This document shows, one piece after another, positions 32,807 to 42,305 of a DNA stretch of 64,000 nt (position 1 is its first letter; every line of letters begins with the position of its first letter). The stretch spans positions 1,599,300 to 1,663,299 of the forward strand of contig OX639990.1 of the NCBI GenBank assembly GCA_951828535.1, written 5' to 3'. The DNA comes from an uncultured Candidatus Entotheonella sp. (lineage in GTDB: Bacteria; Tectomicrobia; Entotheonellia; Entotheonellales; Entotheonellaceae). The notes beneath the pieces are model-generated. The model saw nothing but the letters and a program-made list of their open reading frames with translations, did no database searches and was not told the DNA's origin. Made by a program: the position numbers and the translations under genes.

Positions 32807-33910
32807 CTACGTCACAGGAGGCAGCGGTTCCACTCTCTCGTTCACTCTTGGCAGCACTTCGTTCATCAGCAGTTCCAAAGTATGACGCAGCCGTTCCGGC
32901 TGGTCGCCCCAGTCGGTTGGGCTCCACAGCAGAGTGCCGAATCCCCCGGTGGTCCTATACATATCGACGATCCTGTCGGTAACGGTATCGACCGAGCCGA
33001 TAATCCAACTCGTCTTCATGAAGTACTCGGGTGTCACTTCCGCATCCGACACTGACGGGTCGTGCTTAAGGTGCCCCAGGAAATTAAAAGCGTTGTAGAG
33101 TTGCCACAGGTATTCGCGGCACGACCTGCCGAGCGGTCCCTCGTAGGCCAGGCGCTCCGCCTCCGCATCGGTATCGGCGACCAGGATCTCGGTTTGGACG
33201 CGCCACTTGCTGCGATCGGGCTTGAAACCCGCGGCCTCGGCAGCCTCCACATAGGTTTCCCAGTGGCCGTGGGTGTACTCGTCGTTGAGGTGGATGCTCA
33301 ACGGCATGAAGCCGTAGGAACCGGCGAGCCTGATGGTCTCCGAGCGTGGCGATACCACCGCCATGCCGATCGGCGGATGCGGCTTGGTGAACGTGTGCAT
33401 GTGATGACGATAGTTGCCCTCGACCAGCTCCGGCGGAATGTGCACGTTCCAGTACTTGCCCTTGTACTCGAACTCACCTTCCGCGGCCCAGATGCCCAGC
33501 ATGATGTCGAGCGCTTCGCGCATCATGACGCGGTTCTCGCCGCCCATGCCATCGACGCCGAAGGCCATAAAGTCGCCCTGATGCGCCCCCGCGGCGACGC
33601 CGAGCTGTAGGCGGCCCTGCGCCAGGTGGTCCAGGAAAGCGACCCGGTGGGCCAGCTCGACGGGGTGGTGGTACGGCAGCAGGTGAGCGCCCGGGGCGAG
33701 CTTGATACGCTCGGTCTGCAGCAGGGCCTGAGCGATGGTCAGATCGGGCGACGGGTTGGGCTCCCAGGTCACCGTGAAATGCTCACCGATCCACGCTTCG
33801 GTGACACCGAGTTCGTCGCCCCATCGAAGTGATTGCAGATCGTACTGGTGCCAGTCATATGGCTTTCTTTCCGGCGGATGCGCCGGCATCATGAAGTAAC
33901 CGAGATCCAT
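32807..33910 (-). CDS. LLM-class flavin-dependent oxidoreductase
   Basis: A 367-residue luciferase-like TIM-barrel protein: 'MDLGYFMMPAHPPERKPYDW', 'AWIGEHFTVTWEPNPSPDL', 'LLPYHHPVELAHRVAFLDHL' and 'GVAAGAHQGDF' are blocks of this monooxygenase class. It probably uses reduced FMN. The start at 33910 has GGAG 8 nt upstream. It diverges from an ABC importer, with paired candidate operators between them, so it is probably part of the same catabolic regulon. Substrate unknown. Confidence 0.9.
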   Translation of the reverse strand: MDLGYFMMPAHPPERKPYDWHQYDLQSLRWGDELGVTEAWIGEHFTVTWEPNPSPDLTIAQALLQTERIKLAPGAHLLPYHHPVELAHRVAFLDHLAQGRLQLGVAAGAHQGDFMAFGVDGMGGENRVMMREALDIMLGIWAAEGEFEYKGKYWNVHIPPELVEGNYRHHMHTFTKPHPPIGMAVVSPRSETIRLAGSYGFMPLSIHLNDEYTHGHWETYVEAAEAAGFKPDRSKWRVQTEILVADTDAEAERLAYEGPLGRSCREYLWQLYNAFNFLGHLKHDPSVSDAEVTPEYFMKTSWIIGSVDTVTDRIVDMYRTTGGFGTLLWSPTDWGDQPERLRHTLELLMNEVLPRVNERVEPLPPVT

Positions 33911-33981
33911 AGTTTCGTCTCCTGATCTTCTACGTATGCAACCTTGCGCCAATCCATCCGAAACGAGCCAACTGCAGATAG

Positions 33982-33995
33982 TTCCTATATGGGAA
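33982..33995. promoter_or_regulatory. Candidate operator TTCCTATATGGGAA, copy 1
   Basis: A near-palindrome (TTCC...GGAA) 72 bp before the oxidoreductase start. An identical 14-base copy lies at 34218-34231. Paired sites in a divergent promoter suggest regulator binding, most likely by the IclR protein encoded at 38625. Confidence 0.6.
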
Positions 33996-34217
33996 ATCAG
34001 TTCACATTCATTAATCTACCACCGACATGTTGCCAGCACAAGACGATTTCCCGGTTTTTCCCAGCGTTGACCAGCCAGCAGGATACCGGGGCCCGTGCGG
34101 CGCGGGGGGACGGCGGCAGCGGCTCCGACCGGAGGGCCGGACGGCCCGGCTGCGGGCGGTACGAATCATCTTGTTTTGGACGGGGCTCTATGGTACTTCT
34201 ATCAAGTATGAACTCAT

Positions 34218-34231
34218 TTCCTATATGGGAA
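34218..34231. promoter_or_regulatory. Candidate operator TTCCTATATGGGAA, copy 2
   Basis: Identical to 33982-33995 and located 29 bp before the ABC substrate-binding protein start, where bound protein would block or activate transcription. The 222 bp between the copies contain no gene. Confidence 0.6.
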
Positions 34232-34259
34232 CAAACCGGTCAACATTAGGAGGGACGTC

Positions 34260-35657
34260 ATGAGTCTTGGTCACGCTATCAAACTGTCTCGACGAACCTT
34301 TCTCAGAGGGACCCTGGGGACCGTCGCCCTGGTGACAGCCCTGGCGATCTGGGCGCCAACCATCCTGACGGCTGCGGAGCACGCACTGCCGCTCGGCGAA
34401 GCACGCTTCACCCAGAAATTCCAAGGCGCGAGGCTCAACGTGTTGATGATCGACCTGACGCTGTCGTTCGAGATACAGAAGCGCCTCCCCGAGTTTGAAC
34501 GGATGACCGGCATCTCCGTCAACATCGAGATCTCTCCCTACAACGCCTATCATCCGAAGGCGATGCTGCCGCTGGCGAGCGGGGCTGCTACGTATGACGT
34601 GATGATGGTTGACGTCCCTTGGGTAGCCGAATTCGTTGGCACGAACAACCTCCTGCCCCTGGACGATTTCGTTGCGAAGGAGGACCCGTTCTACTTCAAA
34701 GACATGGTCCCGGAACTCATCAACGTCATGAACGGCAGCCAGGACAAGCTATACTCTCTTGCCACCTTGCCAACCACGCAGCTGCTCAGCTATCGCAAAG
34801 ACGTCTTTGAACAGGAGGCGGCAAATTACCTGGCGGCAACCGGGCAAGAGCTGAACGTGCCGACGACGTGGCGCGAGTATGCTGACGTGGCAAAGTATTT
34901 CACGAAGAGGCTGAATCCGGAGTCGCCGACGGACTTTGGCGTAACCATGACCGGAACGCCAGGCAACGGCGCGTTGAACATGTTCCAGCCGGTCCTGTGG
35001 GGCATGGGCGCACGCGAGTTTGACAACGATTACAATGTCACCATCAATGACGAAAAGGCCTTGGCGGCGTGGAATCTGTTCGCCGAACTGGGCCAAGCCG
35101 CTGAGGACGGCGTTGGATCCGTCTACTGGGATGACATGAACAAGGTCTACCAGTTCGGCAAGGCGGCCATGATGTTCATGTATCACGTGTTCGTGGTCGG
35201 GAACGAGCAGGAAGATTCGCCTGTCCAGGGGAAATCGGGTTATGGCATCATCCCCGGCGGCACCCCCGTCATTGGCGGCTGGTCGACGTCGATCAACAAG
35301 AACACGGCCAACCCGGAGGCCGCGTGGGAGTTCCTGCGCTGGATCACCGGACCCGAAATCGCCAAGGATCTGTTCATCGCGGGTGGAGCAACGGCGCGAG
35401 CCTCGGTCCTGACGGATGCAGATATGGTCAGTCAGTATCCGTTCCTACCGGCGCTCCTTGACTCGTACAAGTTGGTCCAGAACCGCGCCAGCGCGTGCGC
35501 CGCATGTCCACCAATCATCCCCGAAGCACAGTACGAAATTCAGACCGGGGCGGAGGCGAGCGCGGTACTCAGCGGCGCCAAGACCCCGGAGCGGGCGGCC
35601 AACGATGCCGCCCATGCTCTGGAGCAATTGCTGAAAGACTTCGGCTACCGGCAATAG
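34260..35657 (+). CDS. ABC transporter solute-binding protein, Tat-exported (sugar type)
   Basis: A 465-residue extracellular binding protein of family 1 (carbohydrate type). The N-terminus has a twin-arginine motif 'SRRTFLRG' followed by a hydrophobic stretch, so it is probably exported folded by Tat. 'FERMTGISVNIEISPY', 'ASGAATYDVMMVDVPW' and 'IIPGGTPVIGGWSTSINKNT' are typical blocks. AGGAGGG precedes the ATG. Two permease genes follow. The ligand could be a sugar, polyol or related compound. Confidence 0.92.
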   Translation: MSLGHAIKLSRRTFLRGTLGTVALVTALAIWAPTILTAAEHALPLGEARFTQKFQGARLNVLMIDLTLSFEIQKRLPEFERMTGISVNIEISPYNAYHPKAMLPLASGAATYDVMMVDVPWVAEFVGTNNLLPLDDFVAKEDPFYFKDMVPELINVMNGSQDKLYSLATLPTTQLLSYRKDVFEQEAANYLAATGQELNVPTTWREYADVAKYFTKRLNPESPTDFGVTMTGTPGNGALNMFQPVLWGMGAREFDNDYNVTINDEKALAAWNLFAELGQAAEDGVGSVYWDDMNKVYQFGKAAMMFMYHVFVVGNEQEDSPVQGKSGYGIIPGGTPVIGGWSTSINKNTANPEAAWEFLRWITGPEIAKDLFIAGGATARASVLTDADMVSQYPFLPALLDSYKLVQNRASACAACPPIIPEAQYEIQTGAEASAVLSGAKTPERAANDAAHALEQLLKDFGYRQ

Positions 35658-35770
35658 CTCGCGGACCTTTGTCTACCGTGGAAGCCAGTCCAACCAACGT
35701 CCGACCGCGGTATAGCCGGACTTGTGGCTGGCTTCCAGCCTGAACCGGGTGCCTTATCGTAAGGGTATTG

Positions 35771-36697
35771 ATGCTGACCACCACGCACACGCCTGGCCAC
35801 CAGCGCCGGTCCTTGATTTCGGAACGGATGGTTCCCTGGCTCTTTCTCGCGCCAGGCCTCCTCGTCATCCTCGCACTCGCCCTCTACCCCTTTCTGTATG
35901 CCCTCAGCACGTCGCTCCACAGCTACTATCTGGCCAACCCGGCTGGCAGCCGCTGGGTGGGCTTCGACAACTTCACCGCCTTCTTTCGTGACAACAATTT
36001 CTGGGACAACGTGACCACTACGATTCGTTACGTCGGTGTCGCCGTGGGCATCGAGATTCCTCTCGGCTTTGGTATCGCTCTTCTTCTGCACACCCAGACC
36101 CGTTTCAAGCTTGTGTGGCGGGCGGCGCTCATCATTCCGGTGACCCTGGCGCCGGTCGTCGTCGGCGCGCTGTGGAAATTCATGTACAACAACCAATTCG
36201 GCATTATCACGTATCTCACGGGTCTCGTGGGTTTTGAATCGCTTTTTCTTGGCGGCCCCAACTCGGCCCTGTGGTCGATTATCGTTCCCGAAATTTGGCA
36301 ATGGACGCCATTCGTCACCCTCATCTGCCTGGCCGGGCTGGCCACGCTCCCGGACGAACCTTATGAGGCCGCGGCCGTCGACGGCGCCTCGGCCTGGCAG
36401 ATACTGCGCTACATCACACTGCCCTTGATGAAGCCATTCTTGACGATCGCGTTCGTGCTGCGGTTGATCACGGCCTACAAGGTATTTGACCCGATCTACC
36501 TGATGACGGGGGGCGGACCGGGCATATCCACGCAGGTGCTGTCGATCCGCGTCTACGAGCTAGGGTTCGCGACCCTACAGATGGGCCGGGCGTCAGCCCT
36601 GGCCCTCCTGCTGTTCATCGTGGCGACCCTGCTGACCAAATTCGTCGTCCTCAGGCTGCTCGAATCGAGGCAAGACGACGAGGGACGTCGCTTATGA
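35771..36697 (+). CDS. ABC transporter permease, MalF-like
   Basis: A 308-residue inner-membrane permease with six predicted helices and the EAA loop 'EAAAVDGASAWQILRY', which contacts the ATPase. The 'MTGGGPG' segment is typical of MalF/UgpA-type subunits. The start ATG at 35771 is preferred to the TTG just before it. It overlaps the next permease by 4 bp. Confidence 0.93.
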   Translation: MLTTTHTPGHQRRSLISERMVPWLFLAPGLLVILALALYPFLYALSTSLHSYYLANPAGSRWVGFDNFTAFFRDNNFWDNVTTTIRYVGVAVGIEIPLGFGIALLLHTQTRFKLVWRAALIIPVTLAPVVVGALWKFMYNNQFGIITYLTGLVGFESLFLGGPNSALWSIIVPEIWQWTPFVTLICLAGLATLPDEPYEAAAVDGASAWQILRYITLPLMKPFLTIAFVLRLITAYKVFDPIYLMTGGGPGISTQVLSIRVYELGFATLQMGRASALALLLFIVATLLTKFVVLRLLESRQDDEGRRL

Positions 36698-37602
36698 ACA
36701 TGCCAGGCAAGAGCCACCCCTCCCCTTCCCTCTTGCGGCCCATACGCCGAGACAGAACCCTGGCGCCAGTACGTTCAGCGCGACTTGCGTTCACATGGTC
36801 TGTCACCGCACGCTGTGTGCTTGTTATTCTCGTGTTTCTTTTCTTCGCTTTCCCCATATACTGGCTCGTTACGCTTTCGTTCAAAGCCGACACGGACGCC
36901 TGGGTCATTCCCCCGAAATGGACGTTCGCCCCGACGCTGGCGCATTACCAGAAGCTGATCACCACCTGGCCGTTCTTTACCTACTACCTGAACAGCTTCA
37001 TCGTGGTTTGCGGCGCCCTGTTCGTGTCCGTGCTCCTCGGCGTGCCTCTGGCGTACGCTCTGGCGCGCTTCAAGTGGCGACAGACGCGGAACATCTCCTT
37101 CATTATTCTTAACCAATTGATGATGCCGCCGGCGGCGGTGGTGGTGCCGTTTTACCTCATATGCCGGCAACTTGGCATCCTGCAGACGCTGTGGGCTCCC
37201 ATGCTCGTGTACGTGGCCTTTACCCTTCCGTTCATCACCTGGATCATGAAGGGGTTTTTCGAGAGCGTACCTCATGATATCGAAGAGGCGGCGTTGGTTG
37301 ACGGCGCCGGGAACTTCCAGGTCCTCTGGCACATCGTGCTTCCCCTGGTGCTCGGCGCTCTGTCGTCCACGACTCTGCTTGCCGCCATTACGATCTGGAA
37401 CGAATTCTTTTTTGCTCTGGTCCTGACGGGTACGACGACCTATACGGCGCCGGTCGCCATTATGGGGCTGTGGACGCAGTACACGGTGTACTGGGGTTCC
37501 ATCGCCGCGGGAGGCGTACTCATTTCGCTCCCGATCGTCATCGTGGGCCTGATCGTCCAGCGCCACCTGGTGACGGGCTTGACGTTTGGCGCGGTGAAGT
37601 AA
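36694..37602 (+). CDS. ABC transporter permease, MalG-like
   Basis: A 302-residue permease with six helices and the EAA loop 'EEAALVDGAGNFQVLW'. It belongs to the MalG/UgpE side of carbohydrate importers. It overlaps the upstream permease (ATGA). No ATP-binding gene follows, so the transporter must borrow an ATPase encoded elsewhere. Confidence 0.93.
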   Translation: MNMPGKSHPSPSLLRPIRRDRTLAPVRSARLAFTWSVTARCVLVILVFLFFAFPIYWLVTLSFKADTDAWVIPPKWTFAPTLAHYQKLITTWPFFTYYLNSFIVVCGALFVSVLLGVPLAYALARFKWRQTRNISFIILNQLMMPPAAVVVPFYLICRQLGILQTLWAPMLVYVAFTLPFITWIMKGFFESVPHDIEEAALVDGAGNFQVLWHIVLPLVLGALSSTTLLAAITIWNEFFFALVLTGTTTYTAPVAIMGLWTQYTVYWGSIAAGGVLISLPIVIVGLIVQRHLVTGLTFGAVK

Positions 37603-37685
37603 GTTGGACGAAAAGATTGGGAAAACCGGTCGGAAGGGCGCGTTGTTTGCGGCATCGCGAGAAAAATCGCTTGGAGGAGGACCCG

Positions 37686-38561
37686 ATGGCTAAGTATCAA
37701 CGGCAACTTGGAGACATCCGTATTCACCGGATTGTGGAATTGACCGAGGCAGAGCTGGCGCCTCGGACTATTTTTCCCGAGACCGGACCCGAAGACTGGG
37801 ACCGCCATCAAGCCTGGATGCCGCCCCGGGCAATGGACCCGTCTTCAGGAAATTTGATCGTGGTCTTTCAGGCGTTCCTATTGCAGACATCCCACCACAA
37901 CATTCTGGTAGACGCCTGCGTCGGCGATAACAAACCCCGGGAAGACAATCCGAACTGGCACCTGCAGCAACGCGGTTCCTTTCTGCCGCTCCTTGCTCAG
38001 GCCGGGGTCACGCCTGAAGCGGTCAACTACGTCATGTGCACGCACATGCACTCGGACCATGTGGGCTGGAATACCGAGTTGCGCGACGGCCGTTGGGTGC
38101 CGACGTTTCCAAATGCCGAGTATATTTTTTCGCGCAAGGAGCTAGCTGCCTGGGAAGCCTTGCACCAGAAAACACCGCAGCCGCACATGACGGACAGCGT
38201 GTTCCCAATCCTCGAAGCGGGCCAAGCCAGACTGGTCGACAACGACTTTGCGATTGACGACGAGGTATGGTTCGAATCGACCCCGGGACACACCCCGGAT
38301 CACGTCAGTGTGCGCATGGCGTCGCGCGGTGCGCGGGGCACTGTGACCGGCGATCTCATCCATTCACCGGTTCAGTGCCTTGAACCGTCCTGGCTTATGT
38401 TTGCAGACTTTGAACCGGATCGCGCCAAGGTCACCCGGCGGACATTCCTCGACGCCCACTGCGACACGGATATCCTGGTGTGTGCCACGCACTTCCCGGA
38501 ACCGTCATTTGGCCACATTGTGCGGCGCGACGACGCCTTTTGGTTTGCCTACGAAGAATAA
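37686..38561 (+). CDS. Metallo-beta-lactamase fold hydrolase
   Basis: A 291-residue hydrolase with the zinc motif 'THMHSDHVGW' (HxHxDH), a later 'STPGHTPDHVS' histidine, and a C-terminal 'CATHFPEPSFGHI'. This arrangement resembles lactonase-type members. GGAGGAGG precedes the ATG. It is 83 bp downstream of the permease on the same strand and probably processes the imported compound, for example a lactone (inference). Confidence 0.88.
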   Translation: MAKYQRQLGDIRIHRIVELTEAELAPRTIFPETGPEDWDRHQAWMPPRAMDPSSGNLIVVFQAFLLQTSHHNILVDACVGDNKPREDNPNWHLQQRGSFLPLLAQAGVTPEAVNYVMCTHMHSDHVGWNTELRDGRWVPTFPNAEYIFSRKELAAWEALHQKTPQPHMTDSVFPILEAGQARLVDNDFAIDDEVWFESTPGHTPDHVSVRMASRGARGTVTGDLIHSPVQCLEPSWLMFADFEPDRAKVTRRTFLDAHCDTDILVCATHFPEPSFGHIVRRDDAFWFAYEE

Positions 38562-38624
38562 CCCCAGAAGCGCGATGGTCGGCAAAACAATACGTGACTG
38601 AAAAATAAGCCTGACCGTTTTGGT

Positions 38625-39500
38625 CTAGATGATGCCTTCAGTCAGGAGGGAGTCTCCGTCAGCACGAGGCGTTGAGGGTGCAGCGCGTGTGAGCGCCCTC
38701 TCAATCTCCCGCGCTGCTTCCAACAGAGGCTGGCTCAACATCTGCATACGCTCGATGGCAGCCCTCTGCAACGGAAGGGTGAAGGACACGGTTACGATCG
38801 GCCAGCCGGGCACGGAAACCGCAATGCCGACGCACCTGACCCCGATGTAAGCCTCCTCCATATCCACGGCGTAGCCTTTCTCCTTCACCTCCCGAAGACG
38901 GGCACGCAACTCCTTGCGGGTCTTGACAGTGTTCTGCGTCATCGTCCTCAGTTTCGCTGGCAGCCCCTGGAAGGCGAGCTTCTCCGACAGCAGCGCCATC
39001 GCCGCCAAACCTCCAGAAGTAGCGTACGCCGGATGCCGGCGCCCCATCGCAGTTGTAACCCGCACCACCTGATAGGGGGAATCGAGTCGGTCCAGAATGA
39101 TCTCTTCACCGTCATCATAGACACACAAGACCAACGTCTCGTGCCATTCTTCGACAAGCCGATGGAGGATCGGATCGAGAATACTTCGCAGATCTCCCGG
39201 CTTAGCCAGGCCTCTAGCATTTAATTCAAGAACAGCCAAACCGATTGAGTACCTACTGGAATCCTCATCCCGACGAAGAAAGTTCAGCGTCTCCAAGGTG
39301 TAGAGCAGCTTATGCAAGGTTCCCTTGGGCAACTCCAACTGCTTGTGCAGATCCATGAAACTTAGCGGTTTCTCAGATTTTGAAACCTCCAGCAGGATCT
39401 GGAGGGCGCGCGCCACACTGCGGTTGAGGCCAGCAACGCCGTGTGTGCCTCCGCTGTCCCACCGCTGCAGCGCCTTCGTCCGTCCGGGATGAGGTCGCAT
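38625..39500 (-). CDS. IclR-family transcriptional regulator
   Basis: A 291-residue regulator. The winged HTH is 'SFMDLHKQLELPKGTLHKLL' with 'YTLETLNFLRRDED', followed by an IclR effector domain ('GRRHPAYATSGGLAAMALL', 'YAVDMEEAYIGVRCVGIAV'). ATG 39500 is the first start close to the HTH; the frame is open to 39692 and the true start is uncertain. It converges on the hydrolase gene and probably controls the importer and oxidoreductase through the repeated TTCCTATATGGGAA sites. Confidence 0.88.
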   Translation of the reverse strand: MRPHPGRTKALQRWDSGGTHGVAGLNRSVARALQILLEVSKSEKPLSFMDLHKQLELPKGTLHKLLYTLETLNFLRRDEDSSRYSIGLAVLELNARGLAKPGDLRSILDPILHRLVEEWHETLVLCVYDDGEEIILDRLDSPYQVVRVTTAMGRRHPAYATSGGLAAMALLSEKLAFQGLPAKLRTMTQNTVKTRKELRARLREVKEKGYAVDMEEAYIGVRCVGIAVSVPGWPIVTVSFTLPLQRAAIERMQMLSQPLLEAAREIERALTRAAPSTPRADGDSLLTEGII

Positions 39501-39732
39501 TTCGGCGTTCGCGGGCGATAATTCTTCGAATGCTCTTCCTCTTTTCAAATCCTCTTCCCCTGCTTCACAGGTGTTGGCCTTTGACAAGGCATAGTCGCCC
39601 GGAAATACCGTAAAGGACACGAACGCGCGCAGCGAGAAACATAAGCCCCTGGGGGGTCGTTTCCTCCTCGGCACCGGGAGATGTGTGCCCAATTGCGGAT
39701 CGTAAAGCGAACAAGGAAACTACCGGATCAGA

Positions 39733-40479
39733 TCAACCCCGGGGTCGGAAAATGCGGAAGAGTTTCTGCAACGGGTCATAGAACTCATCCACCACGCGCT
39801 CCTTGAGGGGAATGATGGCGTTGTCGGTGATGGTGATGTCTTCGGGGCAGACCTTGGTGCAGCACTTGGTGATGTTGCAATAGCCGATGCCGTCGCTGTC
39901 CTTGAGGTCGCCGAGACGGTTTTCGATGTCGAGCGGGTGCATTTCCAGGGAGGCCCCATAAACGAAAAACCGCGGGCCGATGAAGGCATCGTGCATCTGG
40001 TGCTCGCGCAACACGTGGCAGACGTCCTGGCACAGGAAGCACTCGATGCACTTGCGGAACTCCTGCACACGGTCGATGTCGGCTTGCGCCATGCGCCACG
40101 TGCCGTCGTCTGCATCGGGTTGCCGGGGTTTGAAGGGCTTGATGCGCTTCTTGACCTGAAAATTCCATGACACGTCGGTGACCAGGTCCTTGATGAGCGG
40201 AAATGCCTTCATCGGCTCGATGCTCACCGGCTTATCCAACGGAATGTCGCTGCAGCGGGTCATGCACATGAGTTTCGGGCTGCCGTTCACCTCGGCGGAA
40301 CACGAGCCGCACTTGCCCGCCTTGCAATTCCAGCGCACGGCGAGGTCCTGGGCCTGCTCGGCCTGGATCTGATGCACCGCGTCGAGCACGACCATACCCT
40401 CGGTGATATCGGTTTGATAGTCCTCGAAGCGGCCCGCATCGCGGTCGCCGCGCCACAGCTTGAACGTTGCCATGACCAT
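39733..40479 (-). CDS. sdhB: Succinate dehydrogenase/fumarate reductase iron-sulphur subunit
   Basis: A 248-residue electron-transfer subunit. The N-terminal ferredoxin domain has 'NCKAGKCGSC' and a later Cys in 'KLMCMTRC' for the 2Fe-2S centre; the C-terminal domain has 'CIECFLCQDVCH' and 'CNITKCCTKVCPE' for the 4Fe-4S and 3Fe-4S or second 4Fe-4S centres. The start at 40479 has GGAG 8 nt upstream and overlaps the sdhA stop. It is the last gene of the operon. Confidence 0.93.
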   Translation of the reverse strand: MVMATFKLWRGDRDAGRFEDYQTDITEGMVVLDAVHQIQAEQAQDLAVRWNCKAGKCGSCSAEVNGSPKLMCMTRCSDIPLDKPVSIEPMKAFPLIKDLVTDVSWNFQVKKRIKPFKPRQPDADDGTWRMAQADIDRVQEFRKCIECFLCQDVCHVLREHQMHDAFIGPRFFVYGASLEMHPLDIENRLGDLKDSDGIGYCNITKCCTKVCPEDITITDNAIIPLKERVVDEFYDPLQKLFRIFRPRG

Positions 40480-42305
40480 CACTGCATCTCCTCGATGACG
40501 GTTTGCAGGTCTGAACGGGTCGCGGGCAAGGCTTCTCGCGTCACCTGCATCTCGCCGTCGGGACCCTTGCGAACGATGATGTTTTCGCGCGCCTCGTTTT
40601 CGTCTTTGTCGGGATAATCCTCCCGGAAATGCGCCCCGCGGCTTTCCTTGCGCTCCAGCGCCGCCAGGGCAATCGCCTCCGATACGGTCAGCAAGTGGCG
40701 CAAATCCAGCGCCGTATGCCAGCCGGCGTTGTATTCGCGGTTGCCCGGCACGGTGACCCGCTGAGCGCGCCCGGCCAAATCCCGCAGCGCCTCGACACCC
40801 TTGCGCAGATCGCTTTCGGTACGCACGATGCCAACCAAATCCTGCATCATGTCCTGCAGATCCGCCTGCACGCGATAGGGATTCTCCGCCTCCGTCGGAG
40901 CACTGCCGTTCGACTCGAAATAGCGCAAAGCCCAGGTGGCGGTCGATTCAATCTGTGCCTCGTCGATAGTGCCGGCTCCGTGTTCCGCGGCGAATTCAGC
41001 CGCGTACCTGCCGGCCCGCTTGCCGAAGACCAACAAGTCCGACAGCGAGTTGCCGCCCAGTCGATTGGCGCCGTGCAGCCCGGCAGCGCACTCCCCGGCG
41101 GCGAACAGGCCGGGGACGTTCGACATCTGTGTGTCCGCGTCCACCCGGATACCGCCCATGACGTAGTGCGTCGTCGGCCCCACCTCCATCGCCTCCTTGG
41201 TGATGTCGATGCCGGCCAGTTGCTTGAATTGGTGATACATGCTCGGCAGCTTGCGGCGGATATGGTCCTCGGCGGTCGGCAGCCTTTCCTTAATCCAGGC
41301 AATGTCCAGGAATACGCCGTCGTGCGGGCTGCCACGCCCTTCTTTGATCTCGCGCACAATGCAACGCGCCACATGGTCGCGTGTCAGTAGTTCCGGCGGG
41401 CGGCGGGCGTCAGGGTCGCCCTGGGTATAGCGCCAGCCCTCTTCCTCGTTGTCCGACGTCTGGTTGCGGTACAACTCCGGGATATCATCGAACATGAAGC
41501 GCCGGCCTTCCCGGTTGCGCAGCACGCCGCCCTCGCCGCGCACGCCCTCGGTGACCAGGATACCGCGCACGCTGGGCGGCCACACCATGCCGGTGGGATG
41601 AAACTGCACGAACTCCATGTCCATGAGGTCCGCCCCGGCGTGGTAGGCCAGCGAATGCCCGTCGCCGGTGTATTCCCAACTGTTGCTGGTGATCTTGTAG
41701 GCGCGGCCCACGCCGCCGGTGGCCAGGATGACCGCCTTGGCGCGGAACACCCGGAAGCGCCCGCGTTCGCGGTCGTAGCCAAAGGCGCCGACCACCCGAC
41801 CGTCGTCCTGCAGCAGCGTGACGACCGTGCACTCCATGTGCACCTCGATGCCCTGGTGAATGCCGTGGTCCTGCAGCGTGCGGATCATCTCCAGCCCGGT
41901 GCGGTCGCCCACGTGCGCCAGCCGGGGGTACTTGTGACCGCCGAAGTTGCGCTGCAGGATGCGCCCATCCTGGGTGCGGTCGAACAGCGCACCCCACGCC
42001 TCCAGCTCGCGCACGCACGCCGGCGCCTCCTTGGCATGCAGCTCGGCCATGCGCCAGTTGTTCACGTACTGGCCGCCGCGCATGGTGTCGGTGAAATGCA
42101 CCTTCCAATCGTCCCGCTGGTCCACGTTTGCCAAGGCCGCCGCGATGCCGCCCTCGGCCATCACCGTGTGGGCCTTGCCGAGCAGCGACTTGCAAACCAG
42201 GCCCACGGACAACCGGGTGGCGGCAGCCTCGATAGCCGCCCGCAAGCCGGCGCCGCCGGCGCCGATGACCAACACGTCGTACTCATGCGTCTCGTAGTTG
42301 AGCAT
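40479..42305 (-). CDS. sdhA: Succinate dehydrogenase/fumarate reductase flavoprotein subunit
   Basis: A 608-residue FAD protein. 'DVLVIGAGGAGLRAAIEA' binds FAD, 'MAEGGIAAALAN' follows, 'QFHPTGM' and 'TEGVRGEGGVLRN' form the dicarboxylate site, and 'GLHGANRLGGNSLSDLLVFG' is the second FAD block. It oxidises succinate or reduces fumarate. Its start overlaps the membrane subunit stop by one base (TAATG). Confidence 0.94.
   Translation of the reverse strand: MLNYETHEYDVLVIGAGGAGLRAAIEAAATRLSVGLVCKSLLGKAHTVMAEGGIAAALANVDQRDDWKVHFTDTMRGGQYVNNWRMAELHAKEAPACVRELEAWGALFDRTQDGRILQRNFGGHKYPRLAHVGDRTGLEMIRTLQDHGIHQGIEVHMECTVVTLLQDDGRVVGAFGYDRERGRFRVFRAKAVILATGGVGRAYKITSNSWEYTGDGHSLAYHAGADLMDMEFVQFHPTGMVWPPSVRGILVTEGVRGEGGVLRNREGRRFMFDDIPELYRNQTSDNEEEGWRYTQGDPDARRPPELLTRDHVARCIVREIKEGRGSPHDGVFLDIAWIKERLPTAEDHIRRKLPSMYHQFKQLAGIDITKEAMEVGPTTHYVMGGIRVDADTQMSNVPGLFAAGECAAGLHGANRLGGNSLSDLLVFGKRAGRYAAEFAAEHGAGTIDEAQIESTATWALRYFESNGSAPTEAENPYRVQADLQDMMQDLVGIVRTESDLRKGVEALRDLAGRAQRVTVPGNREYNAGWHTALDLRHLLTVSEAIALAALERKESRGAHFREDYPDKDENEARENIIVRKGPDGEMQVTREALPATRSDLQTVIEEMQ

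Noticed and set aside
37686-38561. The metallo-beta-lactamase gene as pqqB, completing a PQQ cluster
   Set aside because: It carries a lactonase-like HMHSDHVG motif and sits in an importer operon; nothing resembling pqqC, D or E is near.
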